A DNA stretch of 64,000 nucleotides from Cryptomeria japonica. Its lineage: Eukaryota; Streptophyta; Pinopsida; Cupressales; Cupressaceae. Under the pieces are notes generated by a model. That model did not search any database and was not told where the DNA came from. It worked only from the letters and a program-made list of their open reading frames with translations. Below are positions 23,135-34,013 of the stretch, piece after piece (position 1 is the stretch's first letter; each line of letters begins with the position of its first letter). The stretch lies in NCBI RefSeq assembly GCF_030272615.1, contig NC_081409.1:614774755-614838754 (forward strand), in the 5' to 3' direction. The position numbers and the translations under genes were made by a program.

Positions 23135-26125
23135 CTGGCTTCCGCATCACATGATAGTTCTAGTGCAACTGTCAATTCTATGGACTTCACTCAAAGAAAA
23201 TTGAAATATAATGCTTTGTCACAAGTACCGGCTGGGGTTATAGTAGAAGAAGGGGTTTCAAATTATATAGACTACAAAATCAAAGACCTAGGGTCTCTTG
23301 TGATCCATTCGCAGCTAGGTGTATTCTGTGGGAAGGATAAAAAGATCAAACTGGAGTATAGCATTTTGGAGAAGAAGAAACTTCACAATGCAGTTTACTT
23401 CCTAGAGGACTTCACAGATGATCACATTAGAATCATTCTCAGCAGAGTTCATGGTGACAAGATGTACCTGGAGAGAACGCATGATATCACTCCACAAGCT
23501 ATTCATGTTGTCACCGGTTTCTACAATACAAGGGAAGTGCCAGCCCTAAGGAAGGTTAGCAAGACAGAAATGTCCAAGCTCACCGGTTCAGTGAGCGACT
23601 CAAGAGGAATGATTGTTAATTCCATCAAGGATGACCTCATGAAATATGCGTGCATGGTGATTGGTTACCAGATGTTCTCAGCCAACAAAATTAACTCTGC
23701 ATCTACTGTAGTGGTAAATGTTGCTTACCAGATGATCATGGAAGATGCATCATTCGACCTCTGCACCGATATGCAAAGGCAACTCCTATTGAACCTTAAA
23801 TCAATCAAACAGGATAATGCATTGAAGTTTAAGTTTTGTCAGCTCCTGGTCGGATTATTCTTTTATTTCCAAGGTTACTCCCAGGAGTGGGAGACATTCA
23901 GTGGTCTACGGACCAACCAGTTACCAAGCAGATCAAAGAAAGTCTGCAAGCAGTCAGAACCGACTACCCTGATGTTCTGAACAAGTACTTTGATGAGTTT
24001 AGAGGCAAGATGAGCCTAAGGATGAGGATATCCAGTGACATTGTCAAGAAATATGAAGAGGATGTCTGCTTTATCATCAAAGTTGATCAATGCATAATGG
24101 AGGCTATTGAGCCTAGATAGGAAGAAGTGGAGCCTATGGGCTATGAGGTGATGTATGATATGCTAGACGGGTATGCTTCTACCGTAATCGCCTCACCTCT
24201 TGATCCTAAGGAAAAGAGAACTGGAACCTATCTGGAAAGGGTTGCACTGGTTGAAGAACCTCCTGAAAACAAAGGAAAGGCAGTGCCTTCGACATCTGCA
24301 CTGGTTACTGCAGCAAGTCCCAAAGTGACCAAGTGGTCACCTGCAAAGAAGAAACTGGTAGCAGCACCTGCCAAAGTCTTTGAGAGAAAGAGGAAGACAA
24401 GGAATGCCTCACTGGACTTAGAAGAAATTGTGTCTAAGGAAAAACCTAAGAAGACAAGTCAAACAAAGAAAAAGACAAAGAATGAACCGGCATCATCGGC
24501 ACCGGTAAATATTGACATCTCCTCCTACAAACCTTTGACACATTGTCAAAGAACTATCAAAAACATAGTAGAAAAGTGTTGAATGATTTGATTGATTGTT
24601 TTGATGATTTCAATGATGATGAAAAACAAGCAGTTAAAAAAGAAATCATTAAGTGTTTCATGATGAAGGAAATCTGGTTGTTGAACCTATTGACACTATT
24701 GATGTTGATTCTCTAGATGAAGAGGATGTTGCTTAGGGTACACCATCAGAAGCAACAGGATAGGAGAAGTAGGTAGAATAGGAAGTAAAGAAAAAGGAAA
24801 CTGAGGACAAAAAGGAGGAAGCAAAGAAGAAAGCGGAGAAGAAGAAAGCAGAAGAGGAGAAGAAGAAGAAGGATGAAGAGGAGAAGAATAAGAAGGATGA
24901 AGCAGAGAAGAAGAAAAAGGAAGAGGACAAGAAGAAGAAGGAAAAAGATGAGGAGAAATGGAAACAGGAAGAAAAGAGAAAAGAAGAAGAGGAGAAAAGA
25001 AAAGAAGAGGATGAAGAGAAAAAGAAACAAGAAGATGCAAGGAAGAAGAAAGAGGAAGAGGATAAGAAGAAGAGAAAGGAAGAGGAGAAGCAAAAGGAAG
25101 AAGAAAAGAAGAAGGAAGAGGAAGATAAGGCAGAGGAGAAGAGGAAGGAAGTAGAGAAGAAGAAGGCAGAGGAGGATAAGGAAGAGGAAAAGAGAAAAGA
25201 AGTAGAGAAGAAGAAGGCAGAGGAGGACAAGGCAGCAAAAGCGGCAAAGAGCACACAGATGGAGACTCCTAAGGCAACCGGTAGTCAAGCTAAACCAGCT
25301 GACCTCACTAGTCCCATTGACCTCCAATCTGCAAGTGAAATGGAGAGACTACAGAGCATCAAGGTTGCTCAAGAATGCCTTGAAGTGATATGGAGGAAAA
25401 AGGAGCAAGATGTGATCCAACCTGCGGTGGACACTCTTACCATTTTGTTACCCGGCACAAACCTCTCCAGCACTGACTCATCATTGGCCTAATTGAAGCT
25501 CCTATGCACAATAGTGGATGATCAAGTGCAGAGATTAGAGGAGGTAGTAGAGGCAAATGTCAAGAAAGAGCATCAAAAGGCTCTCAACATTGCCCTAGTG
25601 AAGAAGCTTAATGAACTCTGGTCTAAACTGCAAAAAGCACAGAAGGATATAAGGAATGCTCTAGATGAGGGGAATCTTCTACTCAGTAAGATTTTCCAAC
25701 CCCATCTGTTCTGTGATGATGTGCTTGCACAGAAGAAAAAGATTCAATCTGATTTACAGTCATACATGAACACCTTCAAGCTGCCATATGACTCCTTTAC
25801 AACTTATGGGAAAACCGTTCACTGGTTTCATATCCAATCTACTAAAATAGAGCATGAGATCAGCACCTAGTCATGAGATTTGCAGGAGCTACAACTGGTT
25901 CTACTCCCACATCTACAAATACTTTAGAAGTGCTATCTTAATCTGGATGCCTTAATGGCAACAATGGAGATGAGCACAATAGATGCCATGGAAGAATAGG
26001 TCTCCCAGATGCAAACAAAGAAAGAACTAGCCACCTCCCTACTTGAGTCCTAGTCTTTATCTATGAAATAATTCTTGCAGCTCTTTAAATCTGTTTTTGA
26101 CAAGTTTTATTCCTTATTGTCATAA
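23135..26125 (+). pseudogene. family T ORF2 (unit 1): conserved unknown domain, Lys/Glu tract, coiled coil
   Basis: The start equivalent to the ATG at 29295 is CTG here; the first in-frame ATG is 23180. Domains in order: a ~300-residue globular region with YIDYKIKDLG, IIILSRVH-type, HDITPQAIHVVTGF, LLLNLKSIKQDNALKF and EPMGYEVMYDMLDGYA (23180-24230); a basic Pro/Ala linker; a ~160-residue Lys/Glu tract (24782-25250); and a helical C-terminus ending FYSLLS (26125). A frameshift lies near 23880. TAG at 24118, 24761 and 24770 are shared with unit 2. About 370 bp present in unit 2 is deleted near 24650. I recognise no named domain; the counterpart in family A argues that it once had a function. 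Confidence 0.68.
24763..25250 (+). repeat. purine-rich Lys/Glu-coding tract (unit 1)
   Basis: Nearly 490 bp of A and G on the plus strand, built from degenerate GAAGAGAAG-type codons. In the ORF2 frame it encodes a mixed-charge Lys/Glu stretch likely to form a single long helix. The complementary Ser/Leu-rich open frames are shadows of it. The counterpart in unit 2 is 31285-31770. Confidence 0.8.
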
Positions 26126-26189
26126 ACTCTTATTCTTTTAATACTAATGACACGGGTGTTAGTCTGTAATCCTTTGTTGTCATTGTTGG

Positions 26190-26384
26190 CAAAGGGGGAG
26201 AAGTATAAATTTTGAAATTTTTGATGTATACTTTCATGTTAAGAAGTAGTATACATTGTATGTTTTGCAAAAGGGATAGTGTATATGCTCAGGGGGAGTA
26301 ATTTTGTTTCTGGCATATTTTTGTTGTAAAACACTTAGATGTCAAAATTTCCTAAGTGTTGCCATCAATGCCAAAGGGGGAGAT
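26190..26384 (+). promoter_or_regulatory. polypurine tract array, family T unit 1
   Basis: It repeats the unit 0 layout: CAAAGGGGGAGAAG near 26189-26202, CTCAGGGGGAGT near 26288-26299, and CCAAAGGGGGAGAT directly before LTR 2. Confidence 0.75.
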
Positions 26385-27521
26385 TGTTGGCATTTTTTAT
26401 GATTATGGTGTGATTATCATTGATGGACACACACTTGCATTGAGATCATTTTTGTATGTATAAGTTAAAGCTCAACTGGTACTTGTTCCAACCGGTATGA
26501 TGCATTCTAGTCCTTAGACTATTGGTGTTTTGCAGAAAGTGATTACCGATCTGAAGCGGTATGTTGACCCCAAGTAGTTGGAGGATCTCAAGCAGTATGA
26601 AGGATCAAAGTGGCACAACACATATTTCCCAATCTTCATTTTGTCAAACCGACAACCGGCATTTTGCTTGAACCGGTATTTTGTATGAACCAGTAATACT
26701 CTGTGATGAGTTACCAATCAGGATTTTGTGATGAGTTACCATCCACCAATTGTTTGACAGTGGTGACACTTTAACGGTTCTTTTTGTGTCATGTTACTAG
26801 ATACGTCTAGATGCATTGAACCTAGGAAATTGTATTGTAATCCTATTGGACTGACATGAAATCAGATTCCTTTATAAGGACATCATGTCTAGGGTTTTAG
26901 GTTGTTGTTGTTGATATTGTTGCTAGGGTTTAAGGTGGATGAGGAGTTAGAGAGAGTATGAATATGTAGAAGACTGAAGTAATGCTGGAAAGCATTAGGA
27001 ATGAGCTATCAAGGATCTAACCAAGCAATCTGTGCTATTTGCTAGATCACTCACTTGTTGATTACTCACATCTTCGACAAGTCTGTAGCCCTTAACCGAG
27101 TAGGCCCAAAAGCCTCTTGTAAATCCTCTAACAAGGTGGTTCACATCTGTGGATCTAAAATCCTCTAGCAAGGTAGTCTTTAATCAGACTTATCTCCTAA
27201 CAGAGATTGAGATTCCTAACAGGATATGTTCTGGTAAAGAACATTGTATGACCTTAATCGGTCTGGTTCCTATTCTGCAAATAGTTACTTGTGAGTTCCA
27301 TCTCACTGTGGTTTTTCCCATTTGGATTTCCATGTCAAAATCTTTTGTGTTATGGTGTTTGTGCTTCTATGGGTGAATGCATTACTTTCTATTTGGTTTG
27401 CATGTGTGCTAACCGGTTTGTCTGCTAAACTATTTTACCGGTTTATTGTTAGTCTAGCAAAGTGTTTAAGTGCAAAGATTTTTGGCATAATAATTCACCC
27501 CCTCCCTCTTAGTATTCATCA
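26385..27521 (+). repeat. family T LTR 2 (shared by units 1 and 2)
   Basis: The 1137-bp LTR, TGTTGGCATTTTTTATG to AGTATTCATCA, serves as the 3' LTR of unit 1 and the 5' LTR of unit 2. TATA is at 26871-26879. Its poly-C run is interrupted (CCCCCTCCCTCT) but the flanking hairpin arms are kept. Confidence 0.92.
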
Positions 27522-27523
27522 AT

Positions 27524-27536
27524 TGGTATCAGAGCC
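27524..27536 (+). promoter_or_regulatory. primer-binding site, family T unit 2
   Basis: TGGTATCAGAGCC starts two bases after LTR 2 and is identical to the unit 1 site. Confidence 0.88.
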
Positions 27537-27559
27537 TACCTTTCTATAAGTTTAACCAC

Positions 27560-29008
27560 ATGGAAAGAGATATGGGGGAATACACAATGAGGGAACTTGC
27601 TCATCGGCTCACTTAGTCTGAGCAAGCCTATGATAATCTTATGGTCAAATATAAGGCCTCTCAACCAAAAAGGAGAGAACATGCTAAAAAGCTGATGGAG
27701 CTATCTAAAAATAGTTCCTCTAATGAAGCAGACATGGAAGCCTTGATTCAAGAAGTAGAAAAGTTGAATGAATTCAATTCCAACCTGAGAAAAGAATTGG
27801 AAGGACTAACTATTCGAATGTGTCAAGAGCTTGAGAACTGGAGGAAAGCTGAAGATCTAGTCAAAGACAAAGATCATGAAAACTCCAAGCTGAAGCAAGA
27901 GATCAGTGCCTTAACTGCTCAACTCCATGCGAGCAAAGTGGGAAAGGAAGACATGCAAGGAGAACTAAACATTTCCATCTCTGTGAATGAAAACCTGATG
28001 GAAACAAATGTTGCTATTTCCAAAGAGCTCTCTGAGTCAAAGGAAATACTTGCTAAGTTCAACAAAAGTACTGTCAAGCTAGAGAAAAATCTTGAATCTA
28101 CCAAACCTGTCAAGAATACTGATGGACTTGGTTATTCCAATCATGAGGAAGGTGAGACCTCTGGTACAAATGTTGGAGCATCAAAGAAACAATCGGCATC
28201 AAAGGATAAAGGTAAGAAAAAGTTTAAACCTATTTTCTTTAACTGTCTTAGAGAAGGACATGCTGCCAATGTGTGTAGGAGTAAGGCTTACAATAATTTT
28301 CCTTATTTTCTAAATGATAAGCCTAGATCCTATAAATTCAATGGTAACTGTTATGCATGCAATAAGTTTGGGCATAGAGCATCTGAATGCAGATCTGTTA
28401 TGAATAACACTGGAACATATCCTCAGAGGACCCAAGAAGTTGGTCCTGAACCTTTTGTGAACTGGAATCACAACCGGTTTAATGCCTTCAATCATCAGTC
28501 AAGAAGTGGTGGCTATCAAGCGGCAACCAAATGAAGAGAAAATTGTTTGATCTGTCATAATCATGGTCACATTGTTGCAACATGCAGGAGGAAGAATGAC
28601 AACATGAATAATGGACCTTGGAGAGCACCTGGATTGGTCTGCTATCACTACAACAAACTGGGTCACATTGCCAGATTATGCAGATCAAGAAAGAACATAT
28701 CGGATGATATATCGATCACTCCAGAAGGAAAGATTGATGTTGACACTATTCAAGTGGATATGAACAAAACCTGGAAGAAGAAACCAACGGTGTTACAAGA
28801 AGAACCGATTTCTGCACCTAGTGTGGAAATATCAGAACTGACAATCTAAGCATCAGAAAAGCTTAGGGGGAGCAAATGGCAAAATGTTTCAAACCCCCGA
28901 TTTACACTAGTAAAAGACCTTAACTGGTATACAATACCTATCATTTGGTAGAAGACTGGAAATGGTAAAAGGCAAATTAGGGTTTACGCCCTAATGGTGG
29001 AGAATTAA
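27560..29008 (+). pseudogene. family T ORF1 (unit 2): coiled-coil Gag-like protein with CCHC array
   Basis: Same length as unit 1 with no indels, but with different stops: TAG near 27614 (CAG in unit 1), TGA near 28532 (TGG in unit 1), TAA at 28847, and TAG near 28948. The knuckles are better kept here. CYACNKFGHRASEC is intact, and CLICHNHGHIVATC is intact just after the TGA. The first (FNCLREGHAANVC) has lost its first Cys, and the last (CYHYNKLGHIARLC) its second. The unit-specific stops arose after the two units separated. Confidence 0.77.
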
Positions 29009-29294
29009 TTGCGGTAGGTGATTAATATGTTTAAGAGTTATTTTTAAATCATTTCTCACTATCATTTTTCCAAGCGAAGAAGGTTTTCAAGCGCAGAGCG
29101 ATGAAAAAGTGATTTGTGTTGCGATTCAAAGAAATTTTAGAAACCTTGAAGGAGATTCAAAAACAAATTGCAAATGGTCAAGAGAAGAAAGCAAAGCAGT
29201 GATTCTGCAATCGATGGAGTGTGAGTTGAAGTAGAATCTGAAAGCCCTAAATTCCTGATTTCTGAAAGGTATTTCTTGAATTTAAAGTTTTGTC

Positions 29295-32200
29295 ATGGCT
29301 TCCGCATCGCATGATAGTTCTAGTGCAACTATCGATTCTATGGACTTCATTCAAAGAAAATTGAAATATAATGCTTTGTCACAAGTACCGGCTGGGGTTA
29401 TAGTAGAAGAAGGGATTACCGATTATATAGACTGCAAAATTGAAGACCTAGGGCTCTTGTGATCCATTCACAGCTAGGTCTATTCTATGGGAAGGATAAA
29501 AAGATCAAACCGGAGTATAGCATTTTGGAGAAGAAGAAACTTCACAATGCAGTTTACTTCCTAGAGGACTTCATAGATGATCACATTAGAATCATTCTCA
29601 GCAGAGTTCATGGTGACAAGATGTACCTGGAGAGAACACATGATATCACTCCACAAGCTATTCATGTCGTCACCAATTTCTGCAATATAGGGGAAGTGCC
29701 AACCCTAAGGAAGGTCAACAAGATGGAAATGTCCAAGTTTACCGGTTCAGTGAGCAACTCATGAGGAATGTTGTAAATTCCATCAAGGATGATCTCTTCA
29801 AATATGCATGCATGGTGATTGGATACTGGACATTCTCAGCCAACAGAATTACCTCTGTATCTGCTGCAGCGGTAAATGCCACTTACCAAATGATCAAGGA
29901 AGATGCATCATTCGACCTCTACACTGGTATGCAAAGGCAACTACTGTTGAACCTTAAATCAATCAAACAGGATAATGCATTGAAGTTCAAGTTTGGTCAG
30001 CTACTGGTTGGATTATTCTTTTATTTCCAAGGTTACTTCCTAGTAGTGGGAGACATTCAGTGGTTTGCGGGCCAACCGGTTACTACGAAGATCAAAGAAA
30101 GTCTACAAGCAGTCGGAACCAGCTACCCTGATGTTTTGAACAAGTACTTTGATGAGTTCAGAGGCAAGATGAGCCTAAGGATGAGGATATCCAGTGACAT
30201 TGTCAAGAAATATGAAGAGGATATCTGCTTTATCATCAAAGTTGATCAATGCATAATGGAGGTTGTTGAGCTCAGATAGGAAAAAGTGGAGCCTATGGGC
30301 TATGAGGTGATGTATGATATGCTGGACGGATATGCTTCTACCGTAATCGCCTCACCTCTTGATCCTAGGGAAAAGAGAACCGGAACCTATCTAGAAAGGG
30401 TTGCACCAGTTGAAGAACCTCTTGAAAAGAAAGGAAAGGCAGTGCCTTCAGCATCGGCACCGGTTATTGCAGCACATCCCAAAGTGACCAAGCAGTCACC
30501 TATAAAGAAGAAACCAGTAGTAGCACCTACCAAAGTCTTTGAGAGAAAGAGGAAGACAAGGAATGCCTCACCGGACTCAGAAGAAACTGTGTCTGAGGAA
30601 AAACCTAAGAAGACAAGTCAAGCAAAGAAAAAGATAGAATGAACTGGCATCATCGACACTGGTAAATATTGACATCTCCTCCTACAAACCTTTGACACAT
30701 TGCAAAGAACTTTCAAAAACATTAGGAGAAAAGTGTTGAATGATTTGATTGATTGTTTTGATGATTGCAATGATGATGAAAAAGAAGCAGTTGAAAAAGA
30801 AATCATTAAGTATTTATGTGTTAATGATTGGTCACCCTCAGAAATTAGATCTGAGACACCAGATTCTTTGTATAAATCCCTAGATAATAAATGGCGCATT
30901 GCCATAGAGAAAGAATAGGAAATCGGGGAGAAAGTTTTTGCTCAATACTTTCCTGACCTGTCCAATTCAAAGTTATTTGATGTCATCAACCAAAATAATG
31001 GACTCTTCTTCACCAGAAGAAGAAGACTCTGGTTGTTGGAAGGAAGAATTGATGATGTTGAAAAAGACACTCATCTGCATATGACAATAGCGGTTCATAT
31101 GCATAAAGTGCTTAAAGCTAGCAAGAAGGTTGAACAAAAACCGGCAATGACAGAACTGGATGAAGTGTTTGATGATGAAGGAAATCTGGTTGTTGAACCT
31201 ATCAACACTATTGATGTCGATGCTCTGGATGTAGAGGATGTTGCTCAGGGTACACCATCGAAAGCAACAGGATAGGAGAAATAGGAAGAACGGGAAGTAA
31301 AGCAAAAGGAAACTGAGGACAAAAAGGAGGAAGCAAAGAAGCAAGCGGAGAAGAAGAAAGCAAAAGAGGAGAAGAAGGGGAAGGATGAAGAGGAGAAGAA
31401 AAAGAAGGAAGAAGAGGAGAAGAAGAAGAAGTATGAAGCGGAGAAGAAGAAAAAGGAGAGGACAAGAAGAAGAAGGAAAAAGATGAGGAGAAATGGAAAC
31501 AGGAAGAAAAGAGAAAAGAAGAAGAGGAGAAAAGAAAAGAAGAGGATGAAGAGAAAAAGAAATAAGAAGATGTAAGGAAGAAGAAAGAGGAAGAGGATGA
31601 GAAGAAGAGAAAGGAAGCAGAAAAGAAGACAGAAGAGGAAGATAAGGCAGAGGAGAAGAGGAAGGAAGCAGAGAAGAAGAAGGCAGAGGAGGATAAGGAA
31701 GAGGAAAAGAGAAAAGAAGCAGAGAAGAAGAAGGTAGAGGAGGACAAGGAAGTAGAAGCAGAAAAGAGCACACAGATGGAGACTCGTAAGGAAACCAATA
31801 GTCAAGCCAAACCGGCTGACCTCACCATGATCTCTAGTCTGCAAGTGAAATGGAGCTACTGTAGAGCATCAAGGTTGCTCAAGAATGCCTTGAAGTGATA
31901 CAGAGGAAAAAGGAGCTAGATGTGATCCAAGCTGCGGAGGACACTCTTACCAGTTTGTTACCTGGCACAAACCTCCCTAGCACTGACTCATCATTGGCCC
32001 AATTGAAGCTCCTATGCACAGTAGTGGATGATCAAGTGCAGAGATTAGAGGAGGTAGCAGAAGAAAATGCCAAGAAAGAGCATCAAAAGGCTCTCAACAT
32101 TGCTCTGGTAAAGAAGCTTAATGAGCTCTGGTCTAAACTGCAAAAAGCACAGAAGGATATAAGGAATGCTCTAGATGAGGGGAATCTTCTACTCAGCAAG

Positions 32201-32635
32201 ATTTGCCAACCCCATCTGTTCTATGATGATGTGCTTGCACAGAAGCAAAAGATTCAATCTGATTTACATTCATACAAAAGAACCTTCAAGTCGCCATATG
32301 ACACCTTTACAGCTTATGGGAAAACCGTTCACCAGTTTCATATCCAGTCTACTAAAATAGAGCATGAGATCAGCACCCGATCATGAGATTTGCAGGAGCT
32401 ACAACTGGTTCTACCCCCACATCTGCAAATACTTCAGAAGTGTTATCTTAATCTGGATGCCTTAATGGAAACAATGGAGATGAGCACAATAGACGCCATG
32501 GAAAAACAGGTCTCCCAGATGTAGACAGAGAAAGAAGTAGCCACCTCCCTACTTGAGTCCTGGTCTTTATCTATGAAACAATTCTTGCAGGACTTTAAAT
32601 CTATTTTTGACAAGTTTTATTCCTTATTGTCATAA
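29295..32635 (+). pseudogene. family T ORF2 (unit 2): the longest copy
   Basis: It starts at ATG 29295 (MASASHDSSS) and ends at TAA 32633-32635, about 1,110 codons in all. It retains the ~370 bp lost from unit 1 (about 30815-31185), which encodes a helical stretch with EIRSETPDSLYKSLDNKW and FAQYFPDLSNSKLFDVI. Frameshifts lie near 29452, 29757 and 31455. Stops include TAG 30277, 31273 and 31282, shared with unit 1. The C-terminal coiled coil (31895-32386) contains LKLLCTVVDDQVQRLEEV and LNELWSKLQKAQKDIRNAL. This copy is the best reference for domain order. The function is unknown. Confidence 0.7.
31285..31770 (+). repeat. purine-rich Lys/Glu-coding tract (unit 2)
   Basis: Counterpart of 24763-25250, with small indels between the copies, including the 1-bp loss near 31455 that shifts the ORF2 frame. 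Slippage in this purine run is the likely cause of its length differences. Confidence 0.8.
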
Positions 32636-32699
32636 ACTCTTATTCTTTTAATACTAATGACACAAGTGTTAGTCTATAATCCTTTGTTGTCATTGTTGG

Positions 32700-32893
32700 C
32701 AAAGGGGGAGAAGTATAAATTTTGAAAGTTTTGATGTATACTTTCATGTTAAGAAGTAGTATACATTGTATGTTCTACAAAAGGGATAGTGTATATGCTC
32801 AGGGGAGTAATTTTATTTCTAGCATATTTTTGTTGTAAAACACTTAGATGTCAAAATTTCCTAAGTGTTGCCATCAATGCCAAAAGGGGAGAT
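32700..32893 (+). promoter_or_regulatory. polypurine tract array, family T unit 2
   Basis: Same layout as units 0 and 1. The LTR-proximal tract is altered to CAAAAGGGGAGAT, and the middle tract has lost one G. Confidence 0.7.
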
Positions 32894-34013
32894 TGTTGGC
32901 ATTTTTGATGATTATGTTGTGATTGTCATTGATGGACACACACTTGCATTGAGATCATTTTTGTATGTATAAGTTAAAGCTCAACCGGTACTTGTTCCAA
33001 CCGTTATGATGCATTATAGTCCTTAGACTATTTGTGTTTTGCAGAAAGTGATTACCAATCTGAAGCGGTATGTTGACCCCAAGTGGTTCAAGGATCTCAA
33101 GTGGTACGAAGGATCAAAGCAGCAGAACACATATTTCCCAATCTTCATTTTGTCAAATTGGCAACCGGCATTTTGCTTGAACCGGTATTTTGTATGAACC
33201 GATAACACTCTGTGATGAGTTACCATCCACCAATTGTTTGACGGTGGTGACACTTTAACGGTTCTTTTTGTGTCATGTTACCAGATACGTCTAGATGCAT
33301 TGAACCTAGGAAATTGTATTGTAATCCTATTGGACTAACATGAAATCAGATTCCTTTATAAGGACATCATGTCTAGGGTTTTAGGTTGTTTTTATTGTTG
33401 ATATTGTTGCTAGGGTTTAAGGTGGTTGAGGAGTTAGAGAGAGTATGAATGTGTAGAAGACTGAAGTAATGGGGGAATGCATTAGGAACGAGCTATCAAG
33501 GATATAACCAAGAGATATGTGCTATTTGCTAGATCACTCATTTCTTGATTACTCACATCTTCAACAAGTCTGTAGCCCTTAACCGGGTAGGCCCAAAAGC
33601 CTCTTGTAAATTCTCTAACAAGGTGGTTCACATCTGTGGATCTAAAATCCTCTAGCAAGGTAGTCTTTAATCAGATTTATCTCCTAACAGAGATTGAGAT
33701 TCCTAATAGGATCTATTCTGGTAAAGAACATTGTATGACCTTAACCAGTCTAGTTCCTATTCTGCAGATAGTTACTTGTGAGTTCCATCTCACCATGGTT
33801 TTTCCCATTTGGGTTTCCACATCAAAATCTCTTGTGTTATGGTGTTTGTGCTTCTGTGGGTGAATGCATTATTTGCTATTTGGTATGCATGTGTGCTAAT
33901 CGGTTTGTCTGCTAAACTGTTTTACCAGTTTACTATTAGTCTAGCAAAGTGTTTAAGTGCAAAGATTTTTGGCATACTAATTCACCCCCCCCCCCCCCTC
34001 TTAGTATTCATCA
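32894..34013 (+). repeat. family T LTR 3 (right end of array)
   Basis: The 1120-bp LTR lacks about 20 bp of the repeated ACCAACCGG-type sequence near 33220 found in LTRs 1 and 2. The U5 poly-C run is extended to about 15 C (33986-33999). No primer site follows, so it is the true 3' end of the array. TATA lies near 33355. Confidence 0.92.

Larger units (their letters stand above)
19682..34013 (+). mobile_element. tandem array of RT-less family T LTR retrotransposons
   Basis: The structure is a partial internal region (19682-20224), LTR (20225-21362), internal 1 (21363-26384), LTR (26385-27521), internal 2 (27522-32893) and LTR (32894-34013). Neighbouring units share one LTR, so this is a tandem array, not independent insertions. 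Both internal regions carry the same ORF1 and ORF2 and share three stop codons. No RT, RNase H, integrase or protease is present. The left end is truncated inside ORF2, and the right end stops exactly at an LTR end. Unequal LTR-LTR recombination or template switching during reverse transcription would produce this. Confidence 0.88.

Noticed and set aside
24696-25327. Long Ser/Leu/Phe-rich minus-strand frames
   Set aside because: They are the complement of the purine-rich Lys/Glu tract; composition keeps all frames open. The same applies to 30973-31844.
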